Part shown: one piece after another, positions 7,477-11,130 of the stretch
Layout of the letters: each line of letters opens with the position of its first letter
Numbering within the stretch: the stretch's first letter is position 1
NCBI GenBank assembly: GCA_012797095.1
Contig: JAAZPS010000190.1
Location: 1-11,130, forward strand
Length of the DNA stretch: 11,130 nucleotides
Reading direction: 5' to 3'
Origin: Bacillota bacterium
Lineage (GTDB): Bacteria; Bacillota; Dethiobacteria; DTU022
Program-made: the position numbers and the translations under genes
The notes under the pieces: generated by a model
What the model saw: only the letters and a program-made list of their open reading frames with translations
Databases searched by the model: none
What the model was told of the DNA's origin: nothing

Positions 7477-7488
7477 CTGCTTTAGCAG
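7477..7488. promoter_or_regulatory. Inverted repeat CTGCT-TT-AGCAG between divergent genes
   Basis: A compact perfect dyad in the 129-nt gap between the minus-strand small gene and the plus-strand membrane-protein operon, 20 nt before the -10 box of the latter. It overlaps the place where a -35 would be. The position suits an operator, but no regulator is implied by the sequence. Confidence 0.35.
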
Positions 7489-7505
7489 CCCCACTTATCC
7501 CCCGG

Positions 7506-7514
7506 TGGTATAAT
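7506..7514 (+). promoter_or_regulatory. Extended -10 promoter for the small membrane-protein operon
   Basis: TGGTATAAT is a perfect TGn extension plus consensus TATAAT. No good -35 lies 16-18 nt upstream, which is common for extended -10 promoters. Transcription would start near 7521, leaving a leader of about 45 nt before the ATG at 7566. Confidence 0.7.
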
Positions 7515-7565
7515 TGCCTTCCTCATTCTGCAAACTAAAGGCAAAGCAAAACGAGGTGAGGGCGG

Positions 7566-7703
7566 ATGAACGAAATCGAGGAAGGCAGGCTGGTCGGCCT
7601 GGGCTATGCAGCGATCAAGTACGGTGCCTGGTTGATCGGACTGATTGTGGTGCTCTTTTTCCTGTCCCGGTATCTGTTTCCCTTCATTCAATCGCTTTTC
7701 TAG
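7566..7703 (+). CDS. 45-residue single-pass membrane protein, unknown function
   Basis: Translation begins MNEIEEGRLVGLGYAAIKYG and continues into a strongly hydrophobic stretch (about 21-45) ending FIQSLF. One membrane segment with a short, mildly acidic cytoplasmic head is expected. The start is supported by GAGGTGAGGG a few bases upstream of the ATG and by the extended -10 promoter 52 nt upstream. No family is recognised. It is followed after 85 nt by another tiny membrane protein gene, and a terminator follows both, so they form a two-gene operon. Confidence 0.75.
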   Translation: MNEIEEGRLVGLGYAAIKYGAWLIGLIVVLFFLSRYLFPFIQSLF

Positions 7704-7788
7704 AAAGGGTTGCTGCGCCGATGATTGCTGAGGCAACACTCCGGGCGGCAGCGCTTACCGACGGTGGAAAGGGGGGAAACAGAAGGTG

Positions 7789-7962
7789 ATGACTTTTCAT
7801 GTGATCCATGTTGTGGTCGGGCTCTGGCTGGCCCTGGTCAACGTGACCAATATCCTTGCGCCAACCACCCTTTCCTGGAACAACCTGATCCTGGGTTTGA
7901 TTATCGCCGGCTACAACGTCTATTATCTATTTGCCCAGAAGCATGTTGATGTTCAGTCCTGA
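7789..7962 (+). CDS. 57-residue two-pass membrane protein, SPW-repeat-like
   Basis: Translation begins MTFHVIHVVVGLWLALVNVT. There are two hydrophobic segments (about 4-24 and 32-49) separated by APTTLSWNN, and a short polar tail HVDVQS. The pattern, a first helix with GLWL followed by a turn with SW and then a second helix, resembles one unit of the SPW-repeat membrane family, but the match is by eye and the S-P-W turn is not exact. The ATG has AGAAGG very close and GGGGGG further upstream; the GTG one codon earlier is an alternative start. It shares a transcript with the 45-residue protein upstream, and a terminator follows 28 nt after the stop. Confidence 0.65.
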   Translation: MTFHVIHVVVGLWLALVNVTNILAPTTLSWNNLILGLIIAGYNVYYLFAQKHVDVQS

Positions 7963-7990
7963 ATAAGCCGGTTGTCCGGTCTACTGCAAG

Positions 7991-8019
7991 GGCCTCTGTC
8001 CTGCTGAAGAGGCCTTTTT
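7991..8019 (+). terminator. Intrinsic terminator of the small membrane-protein operon
   Basis: GGCCTCT (7991-7997) pairs with AGAGGCC (8008-8014) across a 10-base loop, followed by TTTTT at 8015-8019. It lies 28 nt after the stop codon at 7962. Confidence 0.92.
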
Positions 8020-8029
8020 CCTGCGCAAA

Positions 8030-8060
8030 GATCCTTAAGGCTGCGCCCCCAAGGTGACAG
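8030..8060 (-). repeat. Decayed REP-like repeat
   Basis: GATCCTTAAGGCTGCGCCCC followed by CAAGGTGACAG aligns with the REP-like consensus in minus orientation, with several substitutions. It begins just after the terminator at 7991-8019. Confidence 0.6.
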
Positions 8061-8104
8061 GTGTGGCCGGGATCTCGCTTTTTCAGCTTATCCTGAGCCT
8101 CTCC

Positions 8105-8165
8105 TATCATCCCGTGCCTCTTTTTGTCATCCCGTGCCCCTTTTTTGTCATTCAGTGCCTTTTTT
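8105..8165 (+). repeat. 20-21-bp tandem repeat of a REP-like end
   Basis: Three units start at 8105 (TATCATCCCGTGCC), 8125 (TGTCATCCCGTGCC) and 8146 (TGTCATTCAGTGCC), each ending in a run of T. They lead straight into the full REP-like copy at 8166, as if the outer end of the repeat had been multiplied. Confidence 0.8.
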
Positions 8166-8196
8166 TGTCATCCTGAGCGGAGCGAAGGATCTCGGG
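8166..8196 (+). repeat. REP-like dispersed repeat, copy 3
   Basis: TGTCATCCTGAGCGGAGCGA continues to AGGATCTCGGG. It carries an intact copy of the 12-base IS110 target core, in the opposite orientation to the occupied site. Confidence 0.85.
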
Positions 8197-8231
8197 AATA
8201 AAATTGCCGGTGGGGCAAGAGGGCCATCTCC

Positions 8232-8255
8232 CCCTCCCCCTTCGAGGGGGGAGGG
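8232..8255. repeat. C/G-rich hairpin repeat
   Basis: CCCTCCCCC (8232-8240) pairs with GGGGGAGGG (8247-8255) around TTCGAG, and G-rich sequence follows to about 8268. It looks like a class of short intergenic repeat seen in many bacteria. It is too far from the preceding gene to be its terminator and has no T-run. Confidence 0.6.
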
Positions 8256-8342
8256 CCGGGGTGGGGGTGTCTGGTTTATGTTCGCCAAAGCCCCGGTCTT
8301 TTCGGTTGGTTCATTCCTCTCCAAACGATGGAAAAGCGCAAA

Positions 8343-8365
8343 GATCCTTCGGGCTACGCCCTCAG
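8343..8365 (-). repeat. Left half of the REP-like repeat split by the IS110 element
   Basis: GATCCTTCGGGCTACGCCCT followed by CAG is the inner part of a REP-like copy in minus orientation. Its continuation, GATGACA, is found at 9998-10004 directly after the IS element. Joining the two halves restores the consensus seen at 10167-10204. Confidence 0.85.
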
Positions 8366-8391
8366 CATTCCTGTAATGGTTTAAACGAGGC

Positions 8392-8420
8392 TTGACCAAA
8401 AATTGACCTCCTGGTACAAA
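8392..8420 (+). promoter_or_regulatory. Internal promoter candidate for the transposase
   Basis: TTGACC (8392-8397), a 17-nt spacer and TACAAA (8415-8420), matching 5 and 4 of 6 consensus positions. Transcription would start near 8427, downstream of the 5' arm of the hairpin that hides the ribosome binding site, so this transcript would leave the site open. Confidence 0.5.
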
Positions 8421-8459
8421 GGTCTTAGGAAAAAAAATACCAATATACCGGAGGTCAAT
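8402..8459 (+). promoter_or_regulatory. Hairpin sequestering the transposase ribosome binding site
   Basis: ATTGACCTCC (8402-8411) is the exact complement of GGAGGTCAAT (8450-8459), which holds the ribosome binding site and the first possible ATG. GGTA (8413-8416) with TACC (8446-8449) adds four pairs. Read-through transcripts from outside would fold and block translation, a protection known for IS10 and IS50. Confidence 0.65.
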
Positions 8460-8463
8460 GATT

Positions 8464-9750
8464 ATGAGCAAGAGAACAAAAAATCTTTATCGGGTTCGTG
8501 AAAGCCGTACTGTGATCGTAGGCGTTGATATCGCCAAGAAAACCCACTGGGCCAGATTGATTGACAACCACATGGGCATCGAGATAGGCACCGCTTTCAG
8601 CTTTAAGAATAGCACAGAAGGGTTTACCCGTCTACTTGGTAAAGTAACCCAGGCTCAAAAGAAAGTGGATGCAAAAAAAGTCATTGTAGCCATGGAACCA
8701 TCGGGGCATTACTGGAAGCCACTGGCCAGTTATCTGCTCAAAGCAGGGCTGGAGGTAGTGATTGTAAACCCGTACCATGTAAAACAGCAGAAAGAACTAG
8801 ATGACAATTCTCCAACCAAAAATGACCGCAAGGACGCTTTGATTATTGCCACATTGACCTGGGAAGGCCGTTTTTCCAAGTGCTATCTACCCACGGGAAA
8901 CTGGGCAGAACTACGAGGATATGCCATGATGAGGCAGCAGCAAAAACGAAAGCTAAACGCCCCCTTAAACAATCTGGTGGCCATCCTGGATGAATACTTC
9001 CCTGAATATCAAACCATCTTTAAAGACCTTTTAGGGAAGGCCTCGTTGCATGTCCTGACGCATCTGCCCTTTCCAGATGATGTTGTAAAGCTAACCAAAG
9101 AAAAGTTGTCCCGGGAGCTCAAAAGTGCCACCAGCAACAGGGTTGGAGAGAAAAGAGCAGCTTTACTGCTAAACAAAGCTAAAGCATCGATTGGTGCCAA
9201 GGAAGGACTCACGATGGCCCGTCTGCGCCTTTTTCAGTGTCTGGAAGAGATATTCTTTTACCAACAACAGCTGGCCGTAACTGAAGCTGCTATGGCTGAT
9301 GCTTTAGAAAAAAGCGGCATGGCGAAAAGCCTTTTAAGCATCAAGGGTGTAGGGGTCGTTACTGCGGCAAGCTTTCTAGGCGAAACGGGCGATCTGAGCC
9401 GTTTTGAAAGCTGGCGACAGGTCCGGAAACTGGCCGGATTTAACCTCATCGAAAACAGCTCCGGTGAACGAAAAGGAAAAACAGGCATATCAAAGCGCGG
9501 TCGGCCGATATTAAGAAATATTTTGTATCGCGCAGCCCTAGTTATGGTCGCCCATAACCCGGAATTCAAAGCATTACACCAGCATTTCAAAACCCGAGAG
9601 AAGAACCCTTTAAAGGGCAAGCAAGCATTGGTGGTAATTGCCTGTAAATTGTTAAGGGTGATGTTTACCCTGGCTAGAGAAAACCGCCTCTACGATCCGG
9701 AAAAGGTACTAGGAGAATACCGGCAACAACAGCTAAAGATAGCAGCTTAG
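8464..9750 (+). CDS. IS110-family transposase (bridge-RNA-guided recombinase)
   Basis: DEDD/serine recombinase of the IS110 family, 428 residues from this start. Numbered from the upstream ATG at 8458, the RuvC-like N-terminal domain shows VGVDIAKKTH (Asp24), AMEPSGHYW (Glu80) and NDRKDA (Asp123, Asp126). This is the four-acid set, with spacing like IS621. A helical linker follows (about 155-290). The C-terminal Tnp domain shows KGVGVVTAASFLGE, then AGFNLIENSSGERKGKTGIS with the probable catalytic Ser335 (or Ser334), and GRPILRNILYRAAL. Both domains are complete with no frameshift. The start at 8464 is preferred because GGAGG at 8450-8454 is 9 nt away; the ATG at 8458 is only 3 nt away. Codon choice is more AT-rich than in the neighbouring genes. 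The guide RNA lies 20 nt downstream. Confidence 0.95.
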   Translation: MSKRTKNLYRVRESRTVIVGVDIAKKTHWARLIDNHMGIEIGTAFSFKNSTEGFTRLLGKVTQAQKKVDAKKVIVAMEPSGHYWKPLASYLLKAGLEVVIVNPYHVKQQKELDDNSPTKNDRKDALIIATLTWEGRFSKCYLPTGNWAELRGYAMMRQQQKRKLNAPLNNLVAILDEYFPEYQTIFKDLLGKASLHVLTHLPFPDDVVKLTKEKLSRELKSATSNRVGEKRAALLLNKAKASIGAKEGLTMARLRLFQCLEEIFFYQQQLAVTEAAMADALEKSGMAKSLLSIKGVGVVTAASFLGETGDLSRFESWRQVRKLAGFNLIENSSGERKGKTGISKRGRPILRNILYRAALVMVAHNPEFKALHQHFKTREKNPLKGKQALVVIACKLLRVMFTLARENRLYDPEKVLGEYRQQQLKIAA

Positions 9751-9770
9751 AGCGCCAAGCCAAGCGAATA

Positions 9771-9937
9771 ATCTTGGGTGGGGTGAGCCTGACTGTCATC
9801 CTCAGGGCATGACCCTGTTACTCAGTAAAGGCACCCCACCCGCTCCCATAAAGCTGAACGAAGGAATGTTAGGGCATAGACCCTGAGAGAGATGATAGGG
9901 TCAGCAGGGAGCGATAAGTGGGCAGACCACCCAAGAT
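9771..9937 (+). ncRNA. Predicted bridge RNA with target and donor loops
   Basis: ATCTTGGGTGG (9771-9781) closes on CCACCCAAGAT (9927-9937). Inside are two stem-loops, each with an internal loop and an apical GGG/CCC hairpin. Loop 1 (about 9782-9835; apex CAGGG-CATGA-CCCTG, 9803-9817) has 5' guide CTGTCATCCT (9793-9802), complementary to the right target flank 9996-10005, and 3' guide CTCAG (9821-9825), identical to the left flank 8361-8365. Loop 2 (stem CGCTCCC 9841-9847 with GGGAGCG 9907-9913; then GCTGA with TCAGC) has 5' guide AGGAATGTT (9862-9870), pairing with the left end 8364-8372 through one G-U, and 3' guide GATAG (9894-9898), identical to the right end 9993-9997. Target loop before donor loop is the order known for IS621. 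Exact transcript ends are unknown. Confidence 0.88.
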
Positions 9938-9979
9938 AATTTCAAAAAGGCTGATAAACATAGATACTCAAAGAATGAA

Positions 9980-9993
9980 CTCAAAAAGTTGAG
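9980..9993 (+). repeat. Small inverted repeat at the IS right end
   Basis: CTCAA (9980-9984), AAAG, TTGAG (9989-9993), ending 2 nt before the core AG at 9996. The right arm also supplies the TTGAGA that would act as -35 in the circular junction. It may help position the recombinase. Confidence 0.45.
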
Positions 9994-9995
9994 AT

Positions 9996-10041
9996 AGGAT
10001 GACAGGGCGGTACTGCTCAGGATGGCAGGGTGGTACGGTTA
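9996..10041 (+). repeat. Two-unit 23-bp tandem at the right IS flank
   Basis: AGGATGACAGGGCGGTACTG (from 9996) and AGGATGGCAGGGTGGTACGG (from 10019) are similar units 23 bases apart. The first holds the right half of the split target. The second, preceded by CTC, gives CTCAGGATGGCAG, a target with one mismatch. Confidence 0.7.
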
Positions 10042-10079
10042 AGAGCACAAAGACCACACCAGAGGGAACAGCCCAGATT

Positions 10080-10204
10080 TGTCATCCCAAGTGGCAAAGC
10101 CCCCTCCCTGTCATCCCAAGGGGCAAAGCCCACTCCCTATCATCCTGAGGGCGCAAAGCCCCCTTTTGTCATCCTGAGGGCGCAGCCCGAAGGATCTCCG
10201 CATT
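10080..10204 (+). repeat. 29-bp tandem array of four REP-like units
   Basis: Units start at 10080, 10109, 10138 and 10167, exactly 29 bases apart. The first two read TGTCATCCCAAG...GGCAAAGCCC. The third reads TATCATCCTGAGGGCGCAAA. The fourth is a full REP-like copy continuing to GAAGGATCTCCGC. There is no unique spacer between units, so this is a contiguous tandem and not a CRISPR. The array lies between the IS flank and the 3' end of the dehydratase gene. Confidence 0.88.
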
Positions 10205-10256
10205 GCTCTACCGTAACACTGAAACCGCAACTCTCGGGAAGAACAAACACTCACTG

Positions 10257-11130
10257 TTAAACCCGGCTATCTTCTGCCGAAAGCCGCTCTTCCTCTACCA
10301 GGCTGTTCGGAAAACCGGGCAGCAATGACCGGAGCAGCTCTCCAACCTCTTCCGGGGAGGGATGCCATCCCGGTGTGCTGATCGTCTTCAGGAGCCGCTG
10401 CAGCTCCATCTCGCCGCCGTTGTAGTTATTGGGCCCAGCAACAAAGATACTCTGGTGAAGGGTGGTCTCCATCTCTTCCTCTCCGGTCAGAAGCTCTTCG
10501 GAAAGCTTTTCCCCGGGGCGAATCCCGGTAAAGACAATGGGGATCTCCCCGTCAGGCTGGTAGCCGGCCAGGCGGATCATCCGCCGGGCCAGGGACAGGA
10601 TCTTCACCGGCTCGCCCATATCGAGGATAAAGATCTCGCCCCCCCGGGCCAGGGCCCCGGCCTGGATCACCAGCTGCACCGCCTCCGGTATGGTCATGAA
10701 GTAGCGGACCATCTCAGGATGAGTTACCGTAACCGGCCCCCCCGCAGCGATCTGCTTCTTGAACAAAGGGACCACGCTTCCCCGGCTGTCCAGCACATTG
10801 CCGAACCGGACCGCCGCAAAGCAAGTTTGGCTGCTCCGGGCCAGCTGCTGCACCACCATCTCGGCGATCCGTTTGCTCGCCCCCATGACGCTGCTCGGGT
10901 GAACGGCCTTGTCCGTCGAAACCAGGATAAAGGCCTCGGCAGCATGATCATGGGCCGCCCGGGCCGCATTGAAAGTTCCCAGAATATTATTCTTGAGCGC
11001 CTCTGCAGGATACTGCTCCATCAGGGGAACATGCTTGTGCGCAGCCGCATGAAAGACCACCTCGGGACGGTATCGCTGAAAGATCTCGTTTAAAGGGGCC
11101 GCCTCCCTGACATCGATGATCACCGGGATG
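10257..11130 (-). CDS. Nucleotide-sugar 4,6-dehydratase, CapD/WbpM type, 3' part
   Basis: C-terminal 291 codons or so of a polysaccharide-biosynthesis SDR protein; the 5' part runs off the window. Visible segments are RPEVVFHAAAHKHVPLMEQYPAEALKNN, STDKAVHPSSVMGASKR, RFGNVLDSRGSVVPLF, MVRYFMTIPEAVQLVIQAG and TGIRPGEKLSEELL, all typical of UDP-N-acetylglucosamine 4,6-dehydratases feeding surface glycans. The catalytic pattern is MxxxK (VMGASK) instead of YxxxK, a mark of the large membrane-bound members (WbpM, CapD), so an N-terminal membrane domain is expected outside the window. The reading frame stays open to the edge, so the GTG at 11123 is internal. The gene points towards the REP-like array, and no clear terminator is seen after its stop. 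Confidence 0.93.
   Translation of the reverse strand, partial: IPVIIDVREAAPLNEIFQRYRPEVVFHAAAHKHVPLMEQYPAEALKNNILGTFNAARAAHDHAAEAFILVSTDKAVHPSSVMGASKRIAEMVVQQLARSSQTCFAAVRFGNVLDSRGSVVPLFKKQIAAGGPVTVTHPEMVRYFMTIPEAVQLVIQAGALARGGEIFILDMGEPVKILSLARRMIRLAGYQPDGEIPIVFTGIRPGEKLSEELLTGEEEMETTLHQSIFVAGPNNYNGGEMELQRLLKTISTPGWHPSPEEVGELLRSLLPGFPNSLVEEERLSAEDSRV

Larger units (their letters stand above)
8020..8363. other. Gene-free repeat region left of the IS110 element
   Basis: No supported gene. It contains a decayed REP-like copy (8030-8060), a short tandem array (8105-8165), an intact REP-like copy (8166-8196), a C/G-rich hairpin repeat (8232-8255), and the left half of the REP-like copy interrupted by the IS element (8343-8365). 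Apparent reading frames here translate repeats only. Confidence 0.75.
8364..9997 (+). mobile_element. IS110-family insertion sequence with 3' bridge RNA
   Basis: An element of about 1.63 kb, bounded by the dinucleotide AG at both ends (8364-8365 and 9996-9997). One AG belongs to the target and no longer duplication is present. Order: left end (about 90 nt) with promoter and leader hairpin, transposase, bridge RNA, right end (about 58 nt). A noncoding RNA downstream of the transposase is the arrangement reported for the IS1111 branch of IS110. The ends were set independently by the split REP-like repeat and by the donor and target guides of the RNA, and both agree. No clear terminal inverted repeat is seen, which is normal for IS110. 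The DNA is clearly more AT-rich than its neighbours, pointing to recent arrival, and the transposase and all guides look intact. Confidence 0.9.

Noticed and set aside
8134..8376. 80-residue open frame and its antisense partner
   Set aside because: It translates REP-like and C/G-rich repeats and has no ribosome binding site.
8366..8457. Bridge RNA in the 5' leader of the transposase
   Set aside because: The leader is too short and forms only the hairpin over the ribosome binding site; the matching guides are all downstream.
8366..9995. Terminal inverted repeats of the IS element
   Set aside because: Only scattered short matches (CATTC, ATG-TTTA) between the two ends, not enough to claim a repeat.
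10080..10204. CRISPR array
   Set aside because: Units are contiguous, without unique spacers, and the unit is a dispersed repeat found elsewhere in the window.
10030..10260. 76-residue open frame
   Set aside because: It is a translation of the 29-bp tandem array.

Overview
The window looks like a piece of a GC-rich, spore-forming Bacillota (Clostridia-like) chromosome. The main reason is the gene order polA - mutM - ytaF - coaE, which Bacillus subtilis and many relatives share. YtaF is a sporulation-associated membrane protein. Strong GGAGG-type ribosome binding sites and frequent GTG/TTG starts fit the same assignment. No species is recognised.

Layout. 1-354 holds no gene, only repeats and the polA leader. 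355-7180 is a co-directional housekeeping run on the + strand: DNA polymerase I, formamidopyrimidine-DNA glycosylase (mutM), a YtaF/MntP-like membrane protein, dephospho-CoA kinase, a small anchored lytic transglycosylase, and an NAD(P)-dependent isocitrate dehydrogenase. Most gaps are 24-40 nt, so it is probably one operon or two; the exception is a 289-nt structured gap before ytaF. It ends at a strong hairpin terminator (7192-7238). A tiny basic protein, possibly spore-related, lies on the minus strand (7251-7436). Divergent from it is a two-gene operon of tiny membrane proteins (7566-7962) with an extended -10 promoter and its own terminator.

From 8020 to 10256 the DNA is accessory. It is packed with REP-like repeats (TGTCATCCTGAG...GAAGGATC) in single and tandem copies. 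One copy has been split by an IS110-family element of about 1.63 kb (8364-9997), visibly more AT-rich than its surroundings. The window closes with the 3' part of a large nucleotide-sugar 4,6-dehydratase (CapD/WbpM type) on the minus strand.

The most interesting object is the 3' noncoding region of the IS110 element (9771-9937). It folds into two stem-loops inside a closing stem, the architecture of a bridge RNA. Loop 1 carries guides matching both halves of the interrupted repeat. Loop 2 carries guides matching both ends of the element. All four guides meet at the same AG/CT dinucleotide, so element ends, target site and RNA reading support one another. The element also appears to build a promoter at its circular junction and to hide the transposase ribosome binding site in a hairpin. 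A second notable point is that mutM seems to start at an AUC codon, because only that start leaves the catalytic Pro-Glu at the N-terminus.
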